Shown here: piece after piece, positions 26,687 through 37,629 of the stretch
How the letters are laid out: each line of letters opens with the position of its first letter
Position numbering within the stretch: position 1 is the stretch's first letter
DNA from: Simplicispira psychrophila DSM 11588
GTDB lineage: Bacteria > Pseudomonadota > Gammaproteobacteria > Burkholderiales > Burkholderiaceae_C
Direction of reading: 5' to 3'
Assembly (NCBI RefSeq): GCF_000688255.1
Contig: NZ_JHYS01000003.1
Span: forward strand, 124,001-188,000
DNA length: 64,000 nt
Program-made: the position numbers and the translations under genes
Notes under the pieces: model-generated
What the model was told of the DNA's origin: nothing
The model's database searches: none
What the model saw: the letters and a program-made list of their open reading frames with translations, nothing else

Positions 26687-28434
26687 TTGCTGGCCTGCGG
26701 CGCAGTGGGTCGCTTGGGCACCACTTTCCAGTATTTGGCGTTGCCGGTGTAGCCGTCTGCGCCCAGTGCCTGGGCAAAGGCTTGGTTGACCTGCTCGAGC
26801 CGCTGGTAGTCCGGGATGGTCTTGAGCGCTGGGCCTCGCAATGCCTCGGGCAGCTGTGCCATGTGGTCTTCTGCGGTGGCAAAACAGGCCACACCTTCGA
26901 TTCCGGGGGCGACTGCATCCATGATGAAGCCGGGGTTGGGGCTCATCCAGTCGGGAATGCGCACGGCTTGGTTAGCCGACACCCAGCCCGAGGGGTTGGC
27001 GCTGTTGGGTAATAGGCGCATTACCGTGCCCAGGCCGTCCACCAGGTAGCACGACAGGTACGAGGTACGCGAGAGCGTGGCCGACAGGAAAATCTGCTCG
27101 CCCACTTCAAAGGCCGTGCGCTCCAGCAGGATGTTTTCAATCTGCATGTTGATGGTGCGCGCCGGGGCGGCTGCTCCATAGGCCAGTCCCGTCGGGTGGG
27201 GCAGCAGCTCTGTGGTGGCGGCAACGCTAGCGGCTGCCGCGTTGGGTGGTGGTGCGGGAGGCACCGGGGTGGCGTTGGTGGTGGCCCAGCCCACGCGCAC
27301 GAGCTTGCCATCGGTGCCCAGTCCCACAAAATTGCGCAGCGCGCGCTCGTAGGTGGTGAAATCGATCACGCCGCTGACCACCATGCCCTGATCGGCCTGA
27401 AAGCGCGCTACGGCAGTGCGCAGTTGCGGGCTGTTGTTGGGCCATTGTTCGTCCCCGGCGCTCAGGTAGCCGCGGCTGATCAGTGAGCGCTTGACCAACT
27501 GGTGTTGCACCACCGAGTCGCCCTCCTCGTACCAGTCGTGCAGCTGGCGCTGGAAGTCCGGGTGTGTCTGCTCCAGCGTCAGGCACTGCCAATACGGGAT
27601 GCGTGCCCATTTGCCAATCAGCTCGATGGTGGCCAGCTCGACCAGGGTGCGCACAGCGCCGCCCGTGCCCTGGGTGTAGTCACGCCCCACGTTGAATTGC
27701 ACGCCATAGGTGCCAATGCGCCCCGCCAGATCTACCCCCTGGCCGCCGTTGCCGACGATGACCTCGTTGGCAGAGTCCAGGCCCGGAATCAGCGTGCGCG
27801 TGCGAAAGTCGCCCAGGTGCATCTCCAGCCCAATAACGGTGGCATTGCGGCTCTTGCTGTAGCCCATGTCAATGCGCGGGCCCGACAGGCCGGCATCAAA
27901 GCGGTTGTTAATCACGTTTTGGTCCACGAAGGCAATGGCCCCCGACAGGTACAGCGCGGGGCGTTGCAGCTGCATCTGGTTGTTGTTGAGCAAGATGGTG
28001 GTGAGGTTTTGCACCGTGTCCTGGCGTGCAATATCTACCTCGTAGTCCACGAAGCGAAACGCATTGCTCAGCCGCGACATCTGCGAGATGGCGGTGATCA
28101 CCATGTCTTTGGTAGCCACCGAGACCCGCGCCGAATAGTCGGGAATTTGCTTGCTGGTAATGAGCGTGGTGGGTAGCTGGGCATTGCGCAGCATGTGGTC
28201 CATGCACTGCAGAGAATCCGAGAAGCTGGAGATCGAGCGTGTGGGCCGCACTACAGGTCGGTCTGCAATGGATGCCTGGCTTTGGAAGGCAGCATCGTTG
28301 CGCGCGTTCATGGGCGTGCTGCAGCCCGTGGCCATCAGCACGAGTACGAGCGCCAGGGCCAGCAAAGTGCCACAGCGCAAGCGATGAAACTGCGACAGGC
28401 GGGCTGCAGTGCCGGCAACGGCGGTGGACGACAT
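26683..28434 (-). CDS. CsgG/HfaB-like outer-membrane lipoprotein with peptidoglycan-binding and DUF4384-like domains
   Basis: 583 residues. Lipobox LMATGC (lipidated Cys38). Residues ~60-300 resemble CsgG/HfaB secretion-channel subunits: ALYLSGAIAFVDQNV, TVIGLEMHLGDFRTRTLIPG and VRTLVELATIELIGKWARIP correspond to the CsgG strands and C-terminal helix. Residues ~315-375 are peptidoglycan-binding-like (LRTAVARFQADQGMVVSGVI). Residues ~425-540 resemble DUF4384 (FEVGEQIFLSATLSRTSYLS). AGGGAGG precedes the ATG. Likely forms an outer-membrane pore anchored to the cell wall for export of the repeat protein upstream; the CsgG call rests on pattern similarity, not on an alignment. Confidence 0.75.
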   Translation of the reverse strand: MSSTAVAGTAARLSQFHRLRCGTLLALALVLVLMATGCSTPMNARNDAAFQSQASIADRPVVRPTRSISSFSDSLQCMDHMLRNAQLPTTLITSKQIPDYSARVSVATKDMVITAISQMSRLSNAFRFVDYEVDIARQDTVQNLTTILLNNNQMQLQRPALYLSGAIAFVDQNVINNRFDAGLSGPRIDMGYSKSRNATVIGLEMHLGDFRTRTLIPGLDSANEVIVGNGGQGVDLAGRIGTYGVQFNVGRDYTQGTGGAVRTLVELATIELIGKWARIPYWQCLTLEQTHPDFQRQLHDWYEEGDSVVQHQLVKRSLISRGYLSAGDEQWPNNSPQLRTAVARFQADQGMVVSGVIDFTTYERALRNFVGLGTDGKLVRVGWATTNATPVPPAPPPNAAAASVAATTELLPHPTGLAYGAAAPARTINMQIENILLERTAFEVGEQIFLSATLSRTSYLSCYLVDGLGTVMRLLPNSANPSGWVSANQAVRIPDWMSPNPGFIMDAVAPGIEGVACFATAEDHMAQLPEALRGPALKTIPDYQRLEQVNQAFAQALGADGYTGNAKYWKVVPKRPTAPQASK

Positions 28435-28482
28435 AGGCCTCCCTCTACCTGCTGTGCAGGCGCTTTTTTATTGGATGTCGAT

Positions 28483-28911
28483 TTATTTACAGATGTTCAC
28501 CAGATCGCCGCGCAGTACCACCACCTGCGGCGCCTGGTTGGGGCCATAGCGGGCCGTGCTGGTGCTGCTGCCCGACAGCGTGTTGCTGCCCACTTCCTGG
28601 ACACAGGTTTTTTGCATGCCTTGGGCATTGGCAGTGGTCACCACGTCGTTGTTGGTGAGGATGCCGGCAGTGTCTGCCGAGTAGGCCTTGGCTTCGTAGC
28701 GGGCAATACGCGCCCGCAGCCAAGAAGGCGTGCCGCCGTTGGAATCGAGGTTGCCCGAAGCTTGGGGCGGGGCCGTAGGCATCATCTGGATGATGAGTTT
28801 TTTACCCAAAACGACCGGGTCTTCGCCGGGTGCCTGCGCCCAGACCAAGGTGGTGGCGCACCAGGCCACGAAGGTGGCCGCCATCCATTGCGACAGGGTA
28901 GGTAGGGTCAT
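28483..28911 (-). CDS. Small exported protein of unknown function in the curli-like cluster
   Basis: 142 residues with a signal peptide (WMAATFVAWCATTLVWAQA). I do not recognise a family. The mature part has a Gln/Met/Pro-rich start (LGKKLIIQMMPTAPPQASG), a middle rich in Ser/Thr/Asn and two cysteines (KTCVQEV and the C-terminal NICK) that could form a disulfide. AAAGGTG precedes the ATG. Placed between the repeat protein and the CsgG-like lipoprotein, it is where curli and holdfast systems encode accessory or minor subunits (CsgE/CsgF, HfaA), so an accessory or nucleator role is the working guess. Confidence 0.65.
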   Translation of the reverse strand: MTLPTLSQWMAATFVAWCATTLVWAQAPGEDPVVLGKKLIIQMMPTAPPQASGNLDSNGGTPSWLRARIARYEAKAYSADTAGILTNNDVVTTANAQGMQKTCVQEVGSNTLSGSSTSTARYGPNQAPQVVVLRGDLVNICK

Positions 28912-29046
28912 GGGGCACCTTTATGAATTAAGGGGAGAGGCGGCCCCGCCCTGTCTAGGGAGCAAAGTCCGCCTTCCTGCAATACACCGGCAGTGGCTCA
29001 CTGGCCGGAGGTGGTGCAGAGGTTTCTGCACTAGGGGGACATTTAA

Positions 29047-29535
29047 TTAATTGCCCCAACCGCCACCGCCATGGTTGGCAGGCAAGCAGCTGACGCAGGC
29101 GTTGTTGCTGGCGACGTTTTGTACCGCTTTGCTGTTGGTACCGCTTGCAAGGTTGCTGAGCGTGGAGTAATTCAAGGTAGTCGTTTGCGTGGAATTGCCT
29201 GCGATGGTCACGTCGCCCAGGTTGGACGACACGTTCTGGCTGGCATAGGCGTCAGTGGCCGAGGCCTCATTGGTCACCGATGAGCCCCAGTTGGCAGTCA
29301 TGGATTGCGTTGAGTTACCACCGATGGTCACATCGCCGGCATTGCTGGCCAGGTTTTGAATCGCTTGGCTGTCAGTACCGGTTGATTTGTTGCTGGCATT
29401 TGCCGAACTCATCGATACAGTCTGGGTCGAGTTACCTGTGATCTTGATTTCTGGATTGGAGCTAGTGGGTGTAGAGGTGGCCGCCATGGCGGCGGAAGCG
29501 ATAACACTCAGGGCGATGAAAGCAAGGGATTTCAT
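29047..29535 (-). CDS. Secreted protein with three ~40-residue GNSTQ repeats (candidate functional amyloid)
   Basis: 162 residues. Signal peptide ends at AMA (residue 18). Three repeats start at GNSTQ residues 34, 73 and 113 (spacing 39 and 40), each led by a hydrophobic beta-like strand (IKIT, DVTIG, DVTIA) and followed about 22 residues later by a second Gln in a xxQNxxSN element. Thus there are six half-repeats of ~20 residues with regularly placed Asn/Gln, Ser/Thr and Ala, resembling curlin repeats. The C-terminus has CVSC and a GGGGWGN tail. ATG 29535 gives the signal peptide. It heads a minus-strand operon with a CsgG-like pore gene. Fibre formation is inference. Confidence 0.72.
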   Translation of the reverse strand: MKSLAFIALSVIASAAMAATSTPTSSNPEIKITGNSTQTVSMSSANASNKSTGTDSQAIQNLASNAGDVTIGGNSTQSMTANWGSSVTNEASATDAYASQNVSSNLGDVTIAGNSTQTTTLNYSTLSNLASGTNSKAVQNVASNNACVSCLPANHGGGGWGN

Positions 29536-30051
29536 GATTGTTCCTACAAGATGTGGATTCAACACTGGCAGCCTTTGCAGTGGATCTGCGGGGGCAGCCG
29601 ACCTTGACAGGACGTTGAGTGAAACCGCTGTGCCGAAATTTCGGTCAAGGCCCGTTGGCGTTCTGTCTGTGGTCAGTTTCTGCCCGTTGTCGTGCGGTGC
29701 ACATACCTAATTTACGCGGCCTTCATCGTGTGAGTTCCCCGCCCTTGCAGGCACGTTGCTCTATAGGGAAAAAGTGTCTCGGCGCCGTGGAAAGAGCGGG
29801 CAAAACATCCATAAAGAGTAGGTAGTTTTATTGCGTAAGTAGAGCAACGTTTGCAAATACCGAGCGAATAGACAGGGGGTTGGCTGTTGTTTTTCATGTT
29901 TGGCCTGCAAGATGGCGCTTGCAGGCCACTATGAATGCACCGCTTCCTTGGTGCGCAGGCTATAGATCATCCATAACGGCAAGCTCGGTCCGCTGGCTTA
30001 TTTGCCGCAGGTTTACCGAAACTCGCGTATGTCCACATCACTGGAGGTTTT
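29536..30051. other. 516-bp regulatory intergenic region between the curli-like operon and the two-component system
   Basis: No convincing gene. It contains a 12-bp palindrome CCGAAATTTCGG (29633-29644), a wider pair CCTTGAC (29602-29608) / GTCAAGG (29644-29650) around it, and a perfect 10-bp hairpin GGCCTGCAAG-N6-CTTGCAGGCC (29902-29927) without a T-run. Both flanking transcripts start here: the repeat-protein gene leftward and the response regulator rightward (GGAGG at 30043-30047). Confidence 0.6.
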
Positions 30052-30843
30052 ATGGTCATTAATGAAATCGCAGAGATCGTGACAGAGCTCCCTGGGGCCG
30101 TACAAGCGCAGGTAGCCAGACAAGTCCATTTCAGTATGTATTCCCCACCGCCCTCGGTGTGGCCTGACTATCTGACAGGGCAGGTGGAGCGTCCGGTGCG
30201 CGTTTTGCTGGTGGACGACGATGGCCATATCCGTAGAGTGGTTGCGCAAGACCTGATGGCTGACCCGCGCCTCTTGCTGGTGGCCCAGGCCGCCAGCGTG
30301 CGCGAGGGCCGTAAAGCCATCAAACAGCACGAGTTTGACGTGATGTTGGTGGACTTGAACCTGGGGGATGGAGAGGGCCTGGAGCTACTGGACTACATGA
30401 AAACCGTGCGCCCCTCGGCCGAGGCCGTGGTGGTTTCCATCATGGAAAACGACGAAAAAGTGTTGCGCGCCTTCGAGCTCGGTGCGGTGGGCTTCTGGGT
30501 CAAAAACTCCTGGTTTGGCAACTATGCGCAAGCTGTGCTGCAGGTGGCCAACGGGGGCGCGTCCATTACGCCTCTATTGGCCAGGCGTCTTTTGCAGCGC
30601 TTTGACCAGGCCCCTGACCGTGTCTCCCAACGCAGTCAACCCGAGGGGGTTGACCGCCTTTCTGCGCGTGAGAAAGAGGTCCTGCGCATGGTGGCCAACG
30701 GTTACACCAGCACTGAAATTGGCACGCGCCTGCTGATCAGCACCATGACGGTCAACACCCACGTCAGAAATATTTACCGCAAACTGCAGGTGCGCACCCG
30801 TGCTCAGGCGGTACGCTTGGCATCACTTCGAGGTCTTTTTTAA
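30052..30843 (+). CDS. NarL/FixJ-type response regulator
   Basis: 263 residues. Receiver domain from about residue 48 (RVLLVDDDGHIRR) with phospho-acceptor Asp101 in VMLVDLNLGD and the conserved Lys in GFWVKNS; LuxR-type HTH at ~200-260 (LSAREKEVLRMVANGYTSTE, TVNTHVRNIYRKLQVRTRAQ). A 48-residue N-terminal extension precedes the receiver, unusual for this class. GGAGG is placed before the ATG. It is followed 9 bp later by its histidine kinase and is divergent from the curli-like operon, which it probably controls, as LuxR-family regulators control curli in other bacteria. Confidence 0.92.
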   Translation: MVINEIAEIVTELPGAVQAQVARQVHFSMYSPPPSVWPDYLTGQVERPVRVLLVDDDGHIRRVVAQDLMADPRLLLVAQAASVREGRKAIKQHEFDVMLVDLNLGDGEGLELLDYMKTVRPSAEAVVVSIMENDEKVLRAFELGAVGFWVKNSWFGNYAQAVLQVANGGASITPLLARRLLQRFDQAPDRVSQRSQPEGVDRLSAREKEVLRMVANGYTSTEIGTRLLISTMTVNTHVRNIYRKLQVRTRAQAVRLASLRGLF

Positions 30844-30852
30844 CGCCGTTCA

Positions 30853-31758
30853 ATGATTTGTTGCGCATTCTTCATGTTTCGCACACGTCCCCCCCGTTTT
30901 GCGCTGGCTAGCTTGGCCATCTGGAGTGCGCTGTGCTTGGTCAGCGTGGCCAATGTGTGGCGCTGCTGGGTCTACAACATCCCCGGTTTGCAGTACTGGG
31001 CGATGGCCGAGATAGTGCTGATCGCCATTTTGGGCGTGCTCTTGTGGATGCACCTGCCCCGGGCCTTGCAGTGGCATATGCGCAACAGTGTGCGTCCCAG
31101 CGCTGAACTGCAGGCCGAACGCCAGCGTATTGCACGCGATTTACACGACCACGTCGGCTCCCAGTTGGTCGGCGCCATGGCCTTGCTCGACTCGGCCGTG
31201 CCGGCCCAGGCGCAGGCGCTGCGGGCGCTGGAGCAGTGCCTGTTCGATGTGCGATGGGTAGTCGATTCCATGGACAGCACCGGGGAGTTGCTGACCGAGC
31301 GCCTGGCACGGTTGCGCCATCGACTGCAACCGGTGCTGGAGCGGCGCGGCATTCAGATGGCCTGGAGCGTGGACTGCACGAGCGACGTCCGCCCGCCTGA
31401 TGGGGAGCGCGCCGCACATCTGATGTGCATTGCGCAGGAGGTGTTGAGCAACGTAGTGCAGCACTCTGCTGCCACGCAGGTTGAAGTGCGCATGGCGCAT
31501 GTGCCCCACGAGGACGCCTGGTATCTGGAAATCAGCGACAACGGTATCGGTTTGTCCAGTGCAGGCACGCACGTTGCCAGCGGCCAGGGATTGGTGGGTA
31601 TGCACAAGCGCGCACAGATGGCCGGGGGGCATTTACACCTGCTGTGCCCGCCCCAGGGCGGAACATGTGTCCGCGTGGTGTTGCCCTGCACCCAAGAAAC
31701 CGGCTTGACGCTTGGCAGCCCCTCGTTGAACACGCTTTTAGGGGCCTACAAGGCTTGA
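30853..31758 (+). CDS. NarX/DesK-type sensor histidine kinase
   Basis: 301 residues. Two membrane helices at about 17-35 and 50-66 with almost no periplasmic domain between them, then HisKA_3 (RQRIARDLHDHVGSQLVGAM, phospho-accepting His98) and HATPase_c (CIAQEVLSNVVQHSAATQVE as N-box, ISDNGIGLSS, GQGLVGMHKRAQMAGG). No extracytoplasmic sensor domain, so it may sense the membrane or respond through a partner. Operon with the upstream response regulator. Confidence 0.92.
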   Translation: MICCAFFMFRTRPPRFALASLAIWSALCLVSVANVWRCWVYNIPGLQYWAMAEIVLIAILGVLLWMHLPRALQWHMRNSVRPSAELQAERQRIARDLHDHVGSQLVGAMALLDSAVPAQAQALRALEQCLFDVRWVVDSMDSTGELLTERLARLRHRLQPVLERRGIQMAWSVDCTSDVRPPDGERAAHLMCIAQEVLSNVVQHSAATQVEVRMAHVPHEDAWYLEISDNGIGLSSAGTHVASGQGLVGMHKRAQMAGGHLHLLCPPQGGTCVRVVLPCTQETGLTLGSPSLNTLLGAYKA

Positions 31759-31784
31759 TAATTTTGTGTAGTTTTAGTCTCAAA

Positions 31785-31834
31785 TAGACGCTAGCGCTTT
31801 CCGATAAAACTCCAGCAGCTATCAAAAAAATAGT
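31785..31834. repeat. Comamonadaceae-type dispersed repeat copy
   Basis: GACGCTAGCGCTTTCC followed by CCAGCAGCTATCAAAAAAAT and AGTTTTTTG. Located between the histidine kinase and tex genes; the AT-rich hairpin end may give weak termination. Confidence 0.7.
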
Positions 31835-31954
31835 TTTTTGCGCTGCTGACGGTAGCGCAGCACAGGTCGCTGTGGACGGTGCCTGTGGCAAACTGGCCCG
31901 CTTTTCTCAGACCCTTCCCACCCCTCAGACTCGCCTTCGTGGGGCAGAACCGCC

Positions 31955-34336
<2,382 letters not shown>

Positions 34337-34425
34337 CCGGCGGCTGGGCTTGGCCCTGCACGCCGATCATGGCCCGCCGCCGATGGCGGTTTACTTTGCC
34401 GACCTATTGCACCCCCCCGATTGCT

Positions 34426-35250
34426 ATGGAACTGAATGCCTTGCTGGCTTTGCCGGCCGTCTTGCCCAGCCTGCCACGTGTTGTGGCGCTGTTGATCGCC
34501 GAGCTGGCACGCGACGAACCCAATTTGCGCCGTGTCAATCAGCTGGTGGGTTCCGACCCGGCCTTGGCGGCGCGCGTGCTGGAGTGTGCCAATGGGGCTG
34601 AATTTGAGGCGCAGCAGTGTATTGCCGGCGTGCCCGAGGCGCTGGCGCTGCTGGGTACGCTGCAATTGCGTGAGCTGGTCGGCTCGGCCCCGCTGGGCAC
34701 CACTTCACGCAGCGTGCCGGGCATGAATTTGCAGCATTTTTGGCGCTACAGCCTCAACACCGCCAAGCTGGCGCGGGCGCTGGCTGGCAGCGTGCACCAG
34801 AACCAGGTGGCGGCGTACACCGCTGGCCTGCTGCATGGACTGGGCGAACTGGTGATCCATCTGGCCGACCCGGAGCGGGCGCAATCGCTCAACACCCTGG
34901 TATCGCCGCTGGACATGCGCCGCAGCAAATTGGAGCAGCGCGTTTTTGGTTACTGCTATTGCCATGTCAGCGCCGCTCTGGCACAGCGTTGGCAATTGCC
35001 CCAGGTGGTGGTGGATGCGCTGAATTACCAGCACAGCCCGTTCGACAACAACGCTTATGAACCTCTGGCGGGCGTGCTGCATTTGGCGGCGTGGCGCGCG
35101 CGGGCACGGGAAGTGGGGCTGGACGACCGGGAAATGGCCGTCACCTTTCCCGACCAAGTCGGGCTGCCGCTGGGGCTGGACATCGACATGGTGTTGCAGC
35201 AAGACCCGATTGACTGGACGGTCCGGCCCGAGGCCGGCGCCTTTGTCTGA
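34426..35250 (+). CDS. HDOD domain protein
   Basis: 274 residues; HDOD domain (HD-related output domain), found in signalling proteins that usually lack catalysis. Seen: LPSLPRVVALLIAELARDEP, VNQLVGSDPALAARVLECAN, and the degenerate HD helix TAGLLHGLGELVIHLADPE. No receiver or GGDEF domain is attached. The start is uncertain between ATG 34369 and ATG 34426; the latter gives the usual N-terminus (MELNALLALPAVLPSLP). Role unknown. Confidence 0.85.
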   Translation: MELNALLALPAVLPSLPRVVALLIAELARDEPNLRRVNQLVGSDPALAARVLECANGAEFEAQQCIAGVPEALALLGTLQLRELVGSAPLGTTSRSVPGMNLQHFWRYSLNTAKLARALAGSVHQNQVAAYTAGLLHGLGELVIHLADPERAQSLNTLVSPLDMRRSKLEQRVFGYCYCHVSAALAQRWQLPQVVVDALNYQHSPFDNNAYEPLAGVLHLAAWRARAREVGLDDREMAVTFPDQVGLPLGLDIDMVLQQDPIDWTVRPEAGAFV

Positions 35251-35266
35251 AGCCTGAAAAACGCCA

Positions 35267-36403
35267 TTACATCGACGCTAGCAGCATGGCGCGGTAGTCG
35301 TCGGCGCTGGCCAGACGCGGGTTGGTGCCGTGGCAATGGTCGGCCAGGGCGTTTTGGATGATGGCGTCGAAATGCGCCTCTTGCACGCCCAATTCGGCCA
35401 GGCCGCTGGGCAGGCCCAGGCGCTCGCTCATGGCACGGAGGGCGTCGGGGATGTCGGCTGCACCGGGTAGGCTCATGGCGCGAGCCATGCGTTCTAGGCG
35501 CAAATCTTTTTGCACCGACGCGCAGTCGGTGTTGAAGCGCACCACGGCGGGTAAAAACAGCGCGTTGAGCGTGCCGTGGTGCAGGCGCGGGTTCTGACCA
35601 CCCAGGCTGTGGCTCAGGCTGTGCACGCAGCCCAGCCCTTTTTGAAACGCCATGGCGCCTTGCATACTGGCGCTCATCATGTTCAGGCGCGCCTCGCGGT
35701 CGGCGCCGTGGTGGGTGGCGCGCTCAATGTGCGCCCAGCCGCGCTCCAGGCCATCCAGCGCAATGCCGTCCGCCGGTGGGTTGAAGGCGGCCGACATAAA
35801 GGTTTCTATGCAGTGCGCGATGGCATCCATGCCGGTGGCAGCGGTCAGCAGTGGCGGCAGGCCCAGCGTCAGCTCCGGGTCGCAAATGGCGCTTTTGGGC
35901 ACCAAGTGCCAGGAATGAAAACCCAGCTTGCGGTGGTCATCGACGATGAGGATGGCGCCGCGTGCGACCTCGCTGCCGGTGCCGCTGGTGGTCGGCACGG
36001 CAATGATCGGCGCCACGCGCTCGGTGATGCGCTGCGAGCCGCCTTCGATGGTGGCGTAGTACGTTAGCGGCCCGGCGTGTGTCGCCGCAATGGCGACGCC
36101 TTTGGCGCAGTCGATGGCGCTGCCGCCGCCCACGGCAATGATGCCGTCGCAGCCTTGCGCTTGATACATCTGCGCAGCGGCGCGCACGGCGGCTTCGGTG
36201 GGGTTGGACGGCGTCTGGTCAAACACCGCAGACGCCATGCCGCCCAAGGCATCGAGCGCTTTTTGCAACACGCCAGCGGCTTTCACGCCGGGGTCGGTGA
36301 CGATGAGCGGGCGCTGGATGCCGACGCGCGCGCATTCTTGCGGCAGCAACTGGACGGCGCCAAACGCGAACTGGACTTGGGTGACGTAATAGATAAGTGC
36401 CAT
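35267..36403 (-). CDS. Iron-containing alcohol dehydrogenase
   Basis: 378 residues, group III Fe-ADH. NAD-binding GGGSAIDCAKGVA, the TTSGTGSEVARG phosphate-contact motif, and metal-binding positions in GMDAIAHCIETF, HSLSHSLGG and HHGTLNA. Probably interconverts a primary alcohol or lactaldehyde-like substrate and its aldehyde. It converges on the HDOD gene and is divergent from the alpha/beta hydrolase gene with 213 bp between starts; no regulator is adjacent. Confidence 0.93.
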   Translation of the reverse strand: MALIYYVTQVQFAFGAVQLLPQECARVGIQRPLIVTDPGVKAAGVLQKALDALGGMASAVFDQTPSNPTEAAVRAAAQMYQAQGCDGIIAVGGGSAIDCAKGVAIAATHAGPLTYYATIEGGSQRITERVAPIIAVPTTSGTGSEVARGAILIVDDHRKLGFHSWHLVPKSAICDPELTLGLPPLLTAATGMDAIAHCIETFMSAAFNPPADGIALDGLERGWAHIERATHHGADREARLNMMSASMQGAMAFQKGLGCVHSLSHSLGGQNPRLHHGTLNALFLPAVVRFNTDCASVQKDLRLERMARAMSLPGAADIPDALRAMSERLGLPSGLAELGVQEAHFDAIIQNALADHCHGTNPRLASADDYRAMLLASM

Positions 36404-36616
36404 GGCCTGATCCGGGGTGGGTGGATGGGACGGCTGCGAAGGTGCTGCGCGCCGCTTGCGATTAGGATCGCTGCAAATACTTTAAACCCCACAGCGCCTA
36501 CCGCCAGCCGACAAACCCTGGTCTGTGCGGTGTTCGGCGTCGCCAGCGAGACCGGCGCTGCGCGCGTATGTGCCTGCCAACCGCCGGGCATGGCCCGAAT
36601 TTCTTAATTGCTCACG

Positions 36617-37618
36617 ATGCCTTCAAAAACAGCTGTCCCCTTGGCGCCCTCCTGGCACCTGCACCGCAACCGCCTGACGCCGCAAATGCACAGCGTGCTC
36701 GAACGTATGGCACGTGCCGGCCAGCCGCAACTGCATACCCTGACGCCGCCCCGGGCGCGTCTGGCCTATGAGGTCGGCGCAGGTGTACTGGAACTGCCCA
36801 AGGCGGAGCTGGCACGGGTCGAGGACTTCACCATTCCCACGCGCGACGGTCAGGCGCTGCCAGCCCGGCTGTACGCACCCAGTCTCCAGAGTAGCGAGCC
36901 CGGTTTGCCGCTGCTGCTGTACCTGCACGGCGGTGGCTTCACCATTGGCAGTATTGCCACGCACGATGTGCTGTGCCGCGAACTGGCGCGTCTGGCTGGC
37001 TGCGTGGTGGTGTCGCTGGCGTACCGGCTGGCGCCGGAGCACCGCTTTCCTATCGCGTCCAACGATGCCTGGGATGCCCTGCAGTGGCTGGCGGCGCAGG
37101 CGGCCACTTTGGGTGCCGATGCGAGTCGCCTGGCCGTCGGCGGCGACAGTGCCGGGGGTACGCTGGCGGCGGTGTGTGCCATTCAGGCACGCGATGCCGG
37201 CCTGCTGCTGGCCCTGCAACTGCTGTTTTATCCCGGCTGCGCGGCGCACCAGGACACGCCTTCGCACGCCACGTATGCCCACGGGCTGGTGCTGGACGCA
37301 CTGGCCATTCGCTGGTTTTTTGACCACTACGTGCACAGCCGCGCCGAGCGCGAGGATTGGCGTTTTGCCCCCTTGATGGCGCCCGATGTCGATGGTGTCG
37401 CCCCGGCGTGGTTTGGCCTTGCCGAGTGCGATCCGCTGGTGGACGAAGGCATTGAGTACGCCGACAAGCTGCGCGCGGCCGGTGTCGCCGTCGATCTGGA
37501 GATTTACCGCGGCGTGACGCACGAATTCATCAAGATGGGCCGCGCCATTCCTGAGGCCCGCCAGGCCCACGCTGATGCGGCGCGCGCTTTGCGCCAGGCA
37601 TTTGGCCTGCAGCACTGA
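36617..37618 (+). CDS. Alpha/beta hydrolase, hormone-sensitive lipase family
   Basis: 333 residues; esterase of family IV. Oxyanion motif LYLHGGGFTIGS, nucleophile elbow GGDSAGGTLA, acid region AECDPLVDEG and catalytic His in RGVTHEFIKMG are all present, so it should be active on short-chain esters. ATG 36617 was used rather than an upstream TTG. A GNAT gene follows directly. Confidence 0.92.
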   Translation: MPSKTAVPLAPSWHLHRNRLTPQMHSVLERMARAGQPQLHTLTPPRARLAYEVGAGVLELPKAELARVEDFTIPTRDGQALPARLYAPSLQSSEPGLPLLLYLHGGGFTIGSIATHDVLCRELARLAGCVVVSLAYRLAPEHRFPIASNDAWDALQWLAAQAATLGADASRLAVGGDSAGGTLAAVCAIQARDAGLLLALQLLFYPGCAAHQDTPSHATYAHGLVLDALAIRWFFDHYVHSRAEREDWRFAPLMAPDVDGVAPAWFGLAECDPLVDEGIEYADKLRAAGVAVDLEIYRGVTHEFIKMGRAIPEARQAHADAARALRQAFGLQH

Positions 37619-37629
37619 AAGTGGATGCC

